Source: an uncultured Clostridium sp. (lineage in GTDB: Bacteria; Bacillota; Clostridia; Clostridiales; Clostridiaceae). From it: a stretch of 27,072 bases of DNA. Positions 1-6,687 of this stretch are shown here, piece after piece. Where the stretch lies: contig UQBY01000031.1 of NCBI GenBank assembly GCA_900539375.1, positions 1 to 27,072 of the forward strand. Direction: 5' to 3'. The position numbers and the translations under genes were made by a program. Positions within the stretch are counted from its first letter, which is position 1. Every line of letters starts with the position of its first letter. The notes beneath the pieces are model-generated. The model saw only the letters and a program-made list of their open reading frames with translations, had not been told where the DNA came from and did no database searches.

Positions 1-116
1 TGTGTTTTTGGTTTGGTAGATTTATTTTACAATGAAAAGGGTGGTTTTTCTATTAAATTTTTCTTGATTCTTATCAAATTTCAATAAAGTAAATATTTGT
101 ATATAAACTGTCCGTA
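1..116. other. Non-coding stretch left of the IS remnant
   Basis: This AT-rich stretch lies before the first recognisable transposase codons. I see no open frame of useful length, no clear promoter and no inverted repeat matching the right end of the IS. The junction with transposase-like sequence falls somewhere around 105-122, where the reading frame stops resembling an IS256 transposase. Confidence 0.4.
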
Positions 117-119
117 AGT

Positions 120-638
120 CAGGGCTTAAGGGGGTTTTCAGAAGCTATTAAAGCAGTTTATCCTAAAACAGAAATTCAAAAATGTATTATTCATCAAATA
201 AGAAATTCTTGCAAATATGTTTCATATAAGGATTTAAAAGCTTTTAATGCAGATTTAAAGCTAATATATAAAGCAACAACAGAAGACGTAGCGTTAGCTG
301 AATTGGATAGATTGGAAGAAAAATGGGGAGATAAATATTTGTTAGCAATAAATAGTTGGAGAAACAATTGGGATGAGCTCTCAACTTTCTTTAAGTATCC
401 ACCTGAAATAAGAAAAATAATATATACAAATAATTCTATGGAAAGTTATAATCGTCAATTAAGGAAAGTTACCAAGAGTAAATCTATATTTCCAAATGAT
501 GAATCATTATTAAAGATTTTATACTTAGCTACAGTTGATATAACAAAAAAATGGACACAAGGTATTCGAGGATGGGCTCAAATTTTAGCTCAATTATCAA
601 TCTTCTTCGAAGGTCGATTAGAGCAATTTATTTATTAA
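120..638 (+). pseudogene. Transposase, IS256/Mutator family, C-terminal fragment
   Basis: Read in the frame that ends at 638, translation from about 123 gives G-L-R-G-F-S-E-A-I-K-A-V-Y-P-K-T, then K-C-I-I-H-Q-I-R-N-S near 179-210, and later I-Y-T-N-N-S-M-E-S-Y-N-R-Q-L-R near 420-465. These match the conserved blocks of IS256 transposases: the DG(L)xGFxEAI region, the CxxHxxRN block and the TNxxExxNRxxR block that holds the last catalytic acidic residue. An internal TTG at 303 could start a 111-residue product but has no convincing ribosome-binding site. About 170 residues remain of an enzyme that is normally near 400, and the first catalytic Asp region is absent, so it should be inactive. Confidence 0.85.
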
Positions 639-654
639 AAATATATGTTAAAAA

Positions 655-690
655 GTAAGGTTGAATTCAACTTTAACATTTCAACCTTAC
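655..690 (+). terminator. Stem-loop after the transposase fragment
   Basis: GTAAGGTTGAA (655-665) is complementary to TTCAACCTTAC (680-690): a perfect 11-bp stem with a 14-nt loop. It sits inside the right end of the IS, between the transposase stop and the terminal repeat. The downstream stretch is A/T-rich but not a clean T-run, so termination is plausible rather than certain. Because the stem is symmetric it may also stop the flavodoxin transcript arriving from the other side. Confidence 0.5.
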
Positions 691-766
691 TTCAAATAAA
701 ATATTACTTATTCAGTTTACACAAAACTATTGACAGACTCTAAGATATTTTGTATGAAAAATATTA

Positions 767-1246
767 TTATAAATTTAAACTTTCAATCCAAGATTTAAGT
801 TCTGTTTCTTTTATTGTTCCATTTAGTAATTTTCCTTCTGAAATATTAGCATCAGGAACAATTTTCTTTAATCCTTCAACTGTTTTTCCAAATCCACTAC
901 CGCCAGATGTTGCAAAAAGTATAATTTTTTTATTGTTGAAGTCATAGCTTTCTAAAAATGTATCTATTATGCTTGGTTCACGATACCACCAAATAGGAAA
1001 TCCTAAGAATATTACATCATAATTGCTCATATCATCAACTTTATTTGCAATTTCAGGACGACAATTTAAATCCTTCATTTCAAGGCTACTACGACTTTGT
1101 TTATTCATCCAGTTTAAATCTGCCTTTGAATATGGTATTGTTGGTTTAATTTCATAAATATCAGCATTAGCTGCAACAGAAAGAGCTTGTGCAACCTTTT
1201 TTGTTACTCCACTTGCTGAAAAATATGCTACTAATGTTTTTTTCAT
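767..1246 (-). CDS. Flavodoxin-like protein
   Basis: This predicted 159-residue cytoplasmic FMN-binding electron carrier or NADPH:quinone-type flavoprotein has the flavodoxin fold. The N-terminal beta strand runs into the phosphate-binding loop Y-F-S-A-S-G-V-T-K-K (residues 8-17). The segment G-F-P-I-W-W-Y-R-E-P near residue 80-90 is typical of the Flavodoxin_4 subfamily, where aromatic residues stack on the flavin. A clean GGAGG lies 7-8 nt before the ATG. It is the last gene of a tetR-aldo/keto reductase-flavodoxin operon, 36 nt after the reductase stop, so it is probably induced with the reductase under TetR control and may serve in redox or aldehyde/quinone stress. The precise partner is unknown. 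Confidence 0.85.
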   Translation of the reverse strand: MKKTLVAYFSASGVTKKVAQALSVAANADIYEIKPTIPYSKADLNWMNKQSRSSLEMKDLNCRPEIANKVDDMSNYDVIFLGFPIWWYREPSIIDTFLESYDFNNKKIILFATSGGSGFGKTVEGLKKIVPDANISEGKLLNGTIKETELKSWIESLNL

Positions 1247-1282
1247 TTTTTATTCCTCCAATTCTTTTTATATATTTTAAAA

Positions 1283-2287
1283 TTATTTTTTCTCATCTAA
1301 TAACATAACACCTTGAGGTGGATTTTTATCTATTGCACCTACAATTGGGTGTGGTACATAAAGTTCTTCTAAATATGAAATATCTTCTTCTGTAAGAGTT
1401 AAATCTAATGCTTTAGTGGCATCATCAAGATATTGTGCTTTTGTAGCACCAATAATAGGAGAAGATACTCCCTTTGCCCATTGCCATGCAATTGCAATTT
1501 GAGACATTTTGCATTTGTATTTTTCAGCAAGTTCATGGACACGTTTTACAATTAATATATCTTGATTTTGCATATTATCATATTTTCCTTTTGCAACACG
1601 GTCTGTTTTTCCTCTTAAAGTATTAGACTCCCATTGAGGTCTTGTTAGATGACCAGCTGCAAGGGGACTGTATGGCATTAATGAAACTCCCATTTGTTTG
1701 CATATAGGAATCAATTCTCTTTCATCTTCTCTGTATAGCAAATTATAGTGATTCTCCATAGCAGAGAAAGGGGTTAAATTATTTTCTTTGGCTACAAGTT
1801 GCATATTATAAATTTGATATCCATACATGGCAGAGGCTCCAAGTGCACGAACTTTCCCAGACTTTACTAGTTTATTCAAAGCTTCCATTGTTTCTTCAAT
1901 TGGTGTATCATAATCAAAACGATGAATAATATATAAGTCTAAATAGTCAGTTCCAAGGCGTTTTAGTGTACCATCTATTTCTCTTGCAATTGCCTCTTTT
2001 GATAATCGTCCTTCATTAAAGTAAACTTTTGAAGCAATAACAACTTTCTCTCTTGATATATTATTTTTTATTGCACGTCCTAGATATTCTTCACTTGTTC
2101 CTGCAGAATAACCATTGGCAGTATCAAAAAAATTAATACCTAAATCAAGTGCATGTTTTATTACTTCTTCACTTTTAGATTCATCTAAAGTCCAGTCATG
2201 CATAGTTCCTGCCTTACCAAAACTCATACAACCAACACATAATTTTGAAATTTTAATATCTGTATTTCCTAGCTTTGTATATTCCAT
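1283..2287 (-). CDS. Aldo/keto reductase
   Basis: This NAD(P)H-dependent oxidoreductase of the aldo/keto reductase superfamily has 334 residues from the chosen start. The catalytic tetrad is visible: Asp55 and Tyr60 (F-F-D-T-A-N-G-Y), Lys87 (I-A-S-K-V) and His122 (Y-I-I-H-R). Overall it resembles the YajO/Tas-like branch of soluble clostridial AKRs. I start it at the ATG at 2287. The upstream in-frame GTG (2296) directly abuts the Shine-Dalgarno AAGGAT, which would leave no room for initiation. That Shine-Dalgarno overlaps the TAA of the tetR gene, so the two are probably translationally coupled. The substrate cannot be read from sequence; carbonyl detoxification is the usual role for this arrangement. 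Confidence 0.9.
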   Translation of the reverse strand: MEYTKLGNTDIKISKLCVGCMSFGKAGTMHDWTLDESKSEEVIKHALDLGINFFDTANGYSAGTSEEYLGRAIKNNISREKVVIASKVYFNEGRLSKEAIAREIDGTLKRLGTDYLDLYIIHRFDYDTPIEETMEALNKLVKSGKVRALGASAMYGYQIYNMQLVAKENNLTPFSAMENHYNLLYREDERELIPICKQMGVSLMPYSPLAAGHLTRPQWESNTLRGKTDRVAKGKYDNMQNQDILIVKRVHELAEKYKCKMSQIAIAWQWAKGVSSPIIGATKAQYLDDATKALDLTLTEEDISYLEELYVPHPIVGAIDKNPPQGVMLLDEKK

Positions 2288-2300
2288 AATTTTCACATCC

Positions 2301-2921
2301 TTACAAACCTAAAAGTCTTTTTACTTCTGCATATGTAATTTCATAAATTGACATATATACATAATTTACATTTGCTTGTGCCATAGCTTTTTTTTGTTTT
2401 TCTGTTACAACAGTATAAGGATAAATACCAAACATAAAAGGAAAAAAGGAAAAAATAAAATCTTGTTTATCTTGCATAGTCATATCAGGAAAAAATTGTT
2501 CTAGGCAATTTCTAACTTCTGCTAAAGCTTTACCATATACAACTTTAAATTCAACAAGACATTCCATACGACTATTTTCTTCCATATCATAATGATTCAT
2601 AGATAATAATTTTAAAAGATTTTTTCTTTCTTCTAATGAATGAGCAAAATGAGATGCAAAATCAAGTTTGCTCATATTTTTATTTTCAAATTGTAACTGC
2701 TTTAAATTGTTTATCCATAATTCATATTCTTTTTGTAGAAGAGCTAAGAAAATTTCTTCCTTTGTGTGAAAATAATTATATATAGAAGTACGTGTAAAAG
2801 AAGTTGCATTTCCAATTTCCTTCATTGTTATTTTTTTAAAACTCATAGTTTCATAAAGCTTCTCACAAGCTGATATAATTTCTTCTCTTCTTGATGTAGT
2901 AATATTAGATACTTTTGGCAT
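2301..2921 (-). CDS. TetR-family transcriptional regulator
   Basis: This 206-residue repressor-type protein has an N-terminal TetR helix-turn-helix. Residues about 10-60 contain K-I-T-M-K-E-I-G followed by F-T-R-T-S-I-Y-N-Y-F-H-T-K-E-E-I-F, the classic TetR recognition helix. The rest is an all-helical ligand-binding domain of no specific recognised subfamily. The start is the ATG at 2921, preceded by AGGAGG at the right distance; an upstream GTG at 2954 lies inside an operator palindrome and has no ribosome-binding site. It is the first gene of the operon with the aldo/keto reductase and flavodoxin, and two identical palindromes in its promoter indicate autoregulation. Confidence 0.88.
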   Translation of the reverse strand: MPKVSNITTSRREEIISACEKLYETMSFKKITMKEIGNATSFTRTSIYNYFHTKEEIFLALLQKEYELWINNLKQLQFENKNMSKLDFASHFAHSLEERKNLLKLLSMNHYDMEENSRMECLVEFKVVYGKALAEVRNCLEQFFPDMTMQDKQDFIFSFFPFMFGIYPYTVVTEKQKKAMAQANVNYVYMSIYEITYAEVKRLLGL

Positions 2922-2948
2922 AAATCCTCCTAAAAAATATTTTTGTTC

Positions 2949-2998
2949 TGACACTATGTCAACAATTATATTTTAAACATATTCTGACACTATGTCAA
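2949..2998 (-). promoter_or_regulatory. tetR operon promoter with twin operators
   Basis: On the minus strand TTGACA (2998-2993) and TAAAAT (2975-2970) are separated by exactly 17 nt. The palindrome TGACACTATGTCA (TGACA-CTA-TGTCA) occurs twice, at 2985-2997 overlapping the -35 box and at 2949-2961 at about the transcription start. The copies are 36 bp apart, within identical 17-bp direct repeats. The arrangement fits a TetR repressor blocking both RNA polymerase binding and clearance. Confidence 0.75.
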
Positions 2999-3040
2999 TA
3001 TGGATTTTAATTTGTCCCATCTTTGACAGTTGGAAAAGAC

Positions 3041-3084
3041 AAAAATCCTGTAAACCCTCATAAAATAAGGGATACAGGATTTTT
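3041..3084 (-). terminator. Terminator of the 2-hydroxyacid dehydrogenase gene
   Basis: AAAAATCCTGTA (3041-3052) pairs with TACAGGATTTTT (3073-3084), extended by CCCT/AGGG after one mismatched position. Read on the minus strand it ends in a T-run, just beyond the stop codon at 3090. The outer A/T tracts make it potentially bidirectional. Confidence 0.8.
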
Positions 3085-3089
3085 ATTTA

Positions 3090-4067
3090 TTAGTTTAAAA
3101 CAATATGATTTATTTCAGAAAGGTTATTTTTTAAATAATTAATTAAATTATTGCAAGATATATCTTGAAGCAATAGTGATGATTCATCAGAATAAAAAGC
3201 TGCGTGAGGAGTTATTATAACATTATTTCTATTGAATAATGGATTATTTTTTATATCAGGATTTTCTTTAGATAATACATCTAAGGCAGCACCTAATAAA
3301 ATATTTTTATCTAAAGCATTTATTAAAGCTTTTTCATCAACACATACACCTCGTCCTACATTAATAAAAAGAGGGGAGTTTTTTAATGATTTAAAATAAC
3401 AAGAATCAAAGTAAGCTAAATTATCTTTTGAAACATTCATATGATTAGAAATAATATCAGCATTTTCAAAGACATAATCATTATCTACTAAACGAAATCC
3501 TATTTTTTCTGCCACTTCGTTGGGAAGATAAGGGTCTACAGCAACTATATTCATATCAAAAGCTTTTGCACGTTTAGCAACTGCTTGTCCAATTCTACCT
3601 AATCCGTAAATAGCTAAGGTTTTACCGGCTAAACGTGGTACAGAGCCAACTAGTTTATACTGCCATTTATTTTCTTTTTCAATGAAATACTGATGAGATT
3701 TTATTTTTTTTGATAATGCAAGAATAAGAGTCATAGTAAATTCAGCCACTTCAATTGTGCAATATTCCTTTATTGCACATACAGCTATGTTATGCTTTTT
3801 AGCATCCTTTAAATTAATAGTATCAAATCCTGTAGCATTAATGCTTATGCATTTAAGATTTGGACATTTATTTAAGATAGAATCATCTATTTTTAAGAAG
3901 GCTGTAATTAATCCATCAGCATCTTTTAATACATTTATTAGAGAAGAATTATCCTTATATGGATGTATAACAACATTAGAATCAGGAAAAGCATCTTTTA
4001 ATAATTTAACTTCATAAGCTAAATTTCTATTTAAGGTGTCTATATAATCACTTATTACTATTTTCAT
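3090..4067 (-). CDS. D-isomer-specific 2-hydroxyacid dehydrogenase
   Basis: This NAD(H)-dependent enzyme of the D-lactate/phosphoglycerate dehydrogenase family, 325 residues, reversibly reduces a 2-oxo acid to a D-2-hydroxy acid in the cytoplasm. The dinucleotide-binding motif G-L-G-R-I-G is at 155-160 with an acidic residue about 20 positions on (V-D-P-Y). The catalytic Arg239 (N-V-G-R-G), Glu268 and His288 (T-P-H-A-A) are all in place. GGAGG precedes the ATG by 8 nt. The gene is monocistronic, with its own promoter and terminator. Its start site is covered by the same 14-bp operator motif found at the GntR gene and the ABC and M20 promoters. It is therefore probably part of that regulon and may dispose of a 2-oxo acid produced by the aminotransferase pathway. 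The substrate is not predictable from sequence. Confidence 0.9.
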   Translation of the reverse strand: MKIVISDYIDTLNRNLAYEVKLLKDAFPDSNVVIHPYKDNSSLINVLKDADGLITAFLKIDDSILNKCPNLKCISINATGFDTINLKDAKKHNIAVCAIKEYCTIEVAEFTMTLILALSKKIKSHQYFIEKENKWQYKLVGSVPRLAGKTLAIYGLGRIGQAVAKRAKAFDMNIVAVDPYLPNEVAEKIGFRLVDNDYVFENADIISNHMNVSKDNLAYFDSCYFKSLKNSPLFINVGRGVCVDEKALINALDKNILLGAALDVLSKENPDIKNNPLFNRNNVIITPHAAFYSDESSLLLQDISCNNLINYLKNNLSEINHIVLN

Positions 4068-4086
4068 AAAAATTGCCTCCTTGTAA

Positions 4087-4134
4087 GTATACTGTATACA
4101 ATAAATTATAAATAATATTCACACTATTTGTCAA
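4087..4134 (-). promoter_or_regulatory. Promoter and GntR-type operator of the hydroxyacid dehydrogenase
   Basis: On the minus strand TTGACA (4134-4129) and TATAAT (4110-4105) are 18 nt apart, predicting a start near 4098. The motif TGTATACAGTATAC (minus strand, 4100-4087) lies exactly over that start. This is operator copy 1 of 5, and its position implies repression. Confidence 0.7.
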
Positions 4135-4148
4135 TAAAAAATAGTGTG
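4120..4148 (-). terminator. Stem-loop after the GntR gene
   Basis: CACACTATTT (4120-4129) is perfectly complementary to AAATAGTGTG (4139-4148), leaving a 9-nt loop. On the minus strand it follows the GntR stop at 4158 and is succeeded by an A/T-rich, T-containing tail, so it is a plausible terminator. It also overlaps the -35 region of the next gene's promoter, which could couple the two. Confidence 0.5.
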
Positions 4149-4157
4149 GATATCATA

Positions 4158-4808
4158 TTATAATAACCTATTACCAACATTAATAATATGGTTACGCATA
4201 GCAATTTCAGCATAGTCTTTTTGCCCATCCTTTAAAAATTGTACTATAGTTTTATGTTCATCTATGGCTGTACGACAATGCTGTTCTAATGTATCTGACA
4301 GCATTAAGAAGCGATTAGTAATCTGATTCAATTTACCGATTACTTCAATTAAATAATTATTTTTTGTAAGTTCGGCAAGATAAATGTGAAAATCATAATC
4401 TAAATTTATATAATCAATATAATTAGGTTTATCTTTGGATAAAACCTCTAATTGGTTATTTAAAATATTTTCCAATTTATCAATACAATTTTTTTCTAGT
4501 GGTGTTTCTATAAGTTGAATACATAAGCATTCTAAATTACAGCGTACCACACTAATATTTTTAATATCATCTTTAGTTACATTTGAAACTATTATATGAT
4601 TAGTTGAATCACATTCAGCTAATCCTTCATATACTAACTGTTGAAGAGCTGCTCTTATAGGGGTTCTGCTTATAGAAAGCTGCTTGCTTAAGGGTTCTTC
4701 AGCTAATATACTGCCAGGTTTTAGAGTATTATTAATTATTGCATCTTTAATTATTTCATACGCTTTTTGAGAAAGCGGTATATTCTTTTTAATTGATTTT
4801 AATTTCAT
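4158..4808 (-). CDS. GntR-family regulator, FCD (FadR-like) subfamily
   Basis: This predicted 216-residue DNA-binding regulator has an N-terminal winged helix-turn-helix (residues about 12-72). It contains L-K-P-G-S-I-L-A-E-E, then L-S-K-Q-L-S-I-S-R-T-P-I-R-A-A-L-Q-Q-L, the hallmark GntR recognition segment. The C-terminal helical FCD domain carries the metal/ligand-binding set Asp137, His141, His185 and His207. FCD regulators usually bind small carboxylates and act as repressors. The gene sits between the hydroxyacid dehydrogenase and the ABC transporter operon. The motif found at its own predicted start also occurs at those genes and before the M20 hydrolase, so I infer that it controls the whole island and itself. 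The inducer is unknown. Confidence 0.9.
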   Translation of the reverse strand: MKLKSIKKNIPLSQKAYEIIKDAIINNTLKPGSILAEEPLSKQLSISRTPIRAALQQLVYEGLAECDSTNHIIVSNVTKDDIKNISVVRCNLECLCIQLIETPLEKNCIDKLENILNNQLEVLSKDKPNYIDYINLDYDFHIYLAELTKNNYLIEVIGKLNQITNRFLMLSDTLEQHCRTAIDEHKTIVQFLKDGQKDYAEIAMRNHIINVGNRLL

Positions 4809-4826
4809 AGCAACTATCCTTTACTT

Positions 4827-4858
4827 ATATTTTGTATACATATTTCATATAAATTATA
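4827..4858 (-). promoter_or_regulatory. Promoter and operator of the GntR gene
   Basis: On the minus strand TATAAT lies at 4858-4853 with only a weak -35 region. The motif TGTATACAAAATAT (minus strand, 4840-4827) starts about 12 nt after the -10 box, in the transcribed leader. This operator copy matches the other four at 11 or more of 14 positions and suggests autoregulation. Confidence 0.55.
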
Positions 4859-4983
4859 CACTAAAATAGTAAGATATTAAATAATGTATTTAATTTACTT
4901 ATCTTTAATAAAAAGAGAACAACAGCTACTATATTAATGATACTAGTAATATGTATTAAATTTAACAGTATTAAAAAAATATA

Positions 4984-5048
4984 TTGACAAATATTAAAAT
5001 AAGATATAATATAAGTATATAGTAAATAGTACACGGTATACAGTATGC
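4984..5048 (+). promoter_or_regulatory. Promoter and operator of the amino-acid ABC operon
   Basis: TTGACA (4984-4989) is followed after 17 nt by TAATAT (5007-5012); TATAAT overlaps at 5005-5010. The motif GGTATACAGTATGC (5035-5048) lies about 16 nt after the predicted start. Between it and the first gene is a strong terminator-like hairpin. The stretch 4859-4983 has no convincing gene. Confidence 0.7.
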
Positions 5049-5062
5049 TGAAATAAAAAGAG

Positions 5063-5104
5063 ACGAAGATGTCCATTAATATTATGGTATCTTCGTTTTT
5101 TTTA
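5063..5104 (+). terminator. Leader terminator (possible attenuator) before the ABC operon
   Basis: ACGAAGAT (5063-5070) pairs with ATCTTCGT (5089-5096) and CCAT (5073-5076) with ATGG (5084-5087), giving a stem of about 12 bp with a small bulge, immediately followed by a run of eight or more T. It lies downstream of the promoter and about 15 nt upstream of the Shine-Dalgarno. The operon can therefore be expressed from that promoter only if the terminator is bypassed. Confidence 0.75.
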
Positions 5105-5125
5105 TTTATAAAGGAGGTTTCATTA

Positions 5126-5905
5126 ATGAGAAAAATGAAAGAAACTTATAGTGGAGAAATTTCAAATAAAACTGAACCAATTATTTTTGTAAATAAAATA
5201 AAAAAAAGTTATAAAAAACTTGAAGTTTTAAAAGAAATAGAACTAGTAGTAAGAAAAGGAGAAGTTATAGTTATAATAGGACCATCAGGTTCAGGAAAAA
5301 GTACATTAATAAGATGTATTAATGCATTAGAGGGTATAGATAAGGGTGATATAACATTTAATGGACATTCAATAATTTATGGACCAAGAGACCTTAATAA
5401 ATATAGAGAAAAGGTTGGAATGGTATTTCAACATTTTAATTTATTCCCACATTTAACAGTAATGCAAAATATTACTTTGGGGCCAATAAAATTAAAAAAA
5501 ATACCTAAAGATGTAGCAGAACAAAAAGCAATAGCTTTATTAAAAGAAGTTGGATTAGAAGATAAAAAAGATGAATATCCTGAGAAGTTATCTGGAGGAC
5601 AAAAACAAAGAATTGCTATTTGTAGATCTTTGGCAATGGAGCCTAAGGTATTATTATTTGATGAACCAACATCAGCATTAGACCCTGAAATGGTTGGAGA
5701 AGTTCTTAATGTAATTAAGAGCTTAGCACATAGTGGTATGACGCTTTTAATAGTTACCCATGAAATGGGATTTGCAAAAGAAGTTGCAGATAAAATAGTT
5801 TTCATGGATGGTGGGTACATAGTTGAAAGTGGAACTCCTAAACAAATATTTGAAGAAAGTAAAAATGAAAGGATAAATAATTTTTTAAGTAGTGTTTTAA
5901 AATAA
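5126..5905 (+). CDS. Polar amino-acid ABC transporter, ATP-binding protein
   Basis: This 259-residue cytoplasmic ATPase belongs to the GlnQ/ArtP/HisP class. Walker A G-P-S-G-S-G-K-S is at 52-59, the Q-loop Gln at 102 (V-F-Q-H-F-N-L-F-P), the signature L-S-G-G-Q at 155-159, Walker B L-L-F-D-E at 176-180 and the switch His at 212 (T-H-E-M). The V-F-Q-x-F-N-L-F-P-H and T-H-E-M-x-F-A signatures are those of polar amino-acid importers. The start is the ATG at 5126, preceded by AAGGAGG at 8 nt; a longer frame upstream runs through the leader hairpin and is not credible. It heads the operon with permease and binding protein. Given the neighbouring amidinohydrolase and M20 genes, an arginine-like substrate is likely but unproven. 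Confidence 0.93.
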   Translation: MRKMKETYSGEISNKTEPIIFVNKIKKSYKKLEVLKEIELVVRKGEVIVIIGPSGSGKSTLIRCINALEGIDKGDITFNGHSIIYGPRDLNKYREKVGMVFQHFNLFPHLTVMQNITLGPIKLKKIPKDVAEQKAIALLKEVGLEDKKDEYPEKLSGGQKQRIAICRSLAMEPKVLLFDEPTSALDPEMVGEVLNVIKSLAHSGMTLLIVTHEMGFAKEVADKIVFMDGGYIVESGTPKQIFEESKNERINNFLSSVLK

Positions 5906-5909
5906 TTGA

Positions 5910-5923
5910 TGTATACAGAATAC
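5910..5923 (+). promoter_or_regulatory. GntR-type operator between ABC ATPase and permease genes
   Basis: TGTATACAGAATAC lies in the 40-nt gap, 23 nt before the permease ATG. Its 19-bp extended form TGTATACAGAATACAAAAT is identical to the copy before the M20 gene. I see no promoter here, so it may be a roadblock or auxiliary operator inside the operon. Confidence 0.6.
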
Positions 5924-5945
5924 AAAATAAGTGGAGGGAATTTAT

Positions 5946-6635
5946 ATGATAAAGTTATTTGAATTTGCTTTTAAATATAAAGCTATGTTATGGCAAGGAT
6001 TTAAAGTAACAATATTAATGTCAGTGATAACTATTATTTTAGGATTAATATTTGGTATTCTAATGGCATCTATGAAAATTTGTAAAATAAAAATATTAAA
6101 TATTATTGCAAATATTTATGTTTCTGTTATTAGAGGAACACCAGTATTAGTTCAGATAGCAATTGTTTTTTATGGTTTGCCCATGATGGGAATAAATATC
6201 CCAGAAATTATGGTAGGAAGCGTTGATGTGAGCAGATTAGTTTCGGGAATTATAGCCTTAACAGTTAATACTACAGCGTACATATGCGAGATAATAAGAA
6301 GTGGAATAGAATCAATTGATAAAGGTCAGACAGAAGCAGCACGTTCAATAGGATTTTCGTCAGTAAGTACAATGATATTAATAATTTTACCACAAGCAAT
6401 AAAAAATATTTTACCAGCTATGGCAAATGAATTTATTACAATAATAAAAACAACTTCACAAGTATCAGTTATAGGTATTGCTGAACTTATGTATGTTGCA
6501 GATACTATCAGAGGAATTAGTTTTCATCCAATGAAACCATTAATTATTGTAGCTATAATGTACTTTATAATAACTTCTGTAATTTCTATTTTTGTTAAAA
6601 TATTGGAAAATAGATTAAAAAGAAGTTCAAGATAA
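5946..6635 (+). CDS. Polar amino-acid ABC transporter, permease
   Basis: This 229-residue inner-membrane subunit of the HisM/GlnP/ArtQ class has a hydrophobic N-terminal segment (about 18-40), further segments around 50-75 and 95-115, and a final pair near 175-220. The conserved cytoplasmic coupling loop E-A-A-R-S-I-G-F-S, followed by L-P-Q-A-I-K-N-I-L-P, is at about 135-160. S-V-I-R-G-T-P-V-L-V-Q near residue 60 is typical of this family. The ATG at 5946 is preceded by GGAGGGAA; an in-frame GTG at 5931 lies within that ribosome-binding site and is rejected. It pairs with the upstream ATPase and the downstream lipoprotein. Confidence 0.93.
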   Translation: MIKLFEFAFKYKAMLWQGFKVTILMSVITIILGLIFGILMASMKICKIKILNIIANIYVSVIRGTPVLVQIAIVFYGLPMMGINIPEIMVGSVDVSRLVSGIIALTVNTTAYICEIIRSGIESIDKGQTEAARSIGFSSVSTMILIILPQAIKNILPAMANEFITIIKTTSQVSVIGIAELMYVADTIRGISFHPMKPLIIVAIMYFIITSVISIFVKILENRLKRSSR

Positions 6636-6687
6636 GATTATAATAATTAATAATTATAATATAAAAAAAATTAAGGAGAGATGGATT

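Larger units (their letters stand above)
117..740 (+). mobile_element. IS256-family insertion sequence remnant, 5'-truncated
   Basis: The element keeps the C-terminal part of an IS256/Mutator-type transposase and a right end that reads TTTACACAAAACTATTGACA into GACTC at about 716-740, which has the look of a terminal inverted repeat. The left end and roughly the first half of the transposase are missing, and no matching left repeat (GAGTCTGTCAATAGT...) is visible in the first 120 bases. The copy is therefore unlikely to move by itself. The truncation may come from deletion or from an older insertion. Confidence 0.75.

Noticed and set aside
4087..4100. Reading the TGTATACA motifs as arginine (ArgR) boxes
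   Set aside because: ArgR boxes follow a TNTGAATAATTATTCANA-like pattern in tandem. The motif here is different, single and directional, and it also precedes the local GntR gene.
4861..5076. 71-residue hydrophobic open frame on the minus strand between the GntR gene and the ABC operon
   Set aside because: It covers the ABC promoter, operator and leader, is made mostly of A/T-rich codons, and has no ribosome-binding site. Such frames arise by chance in AT-rich spacers.
5428..5925. 165-residue frame antisense to the ABC ATPase
   Set aside because: It lies wholly opposite a clearly conserved gene, with no motif or start signal. It is a shadow frame.
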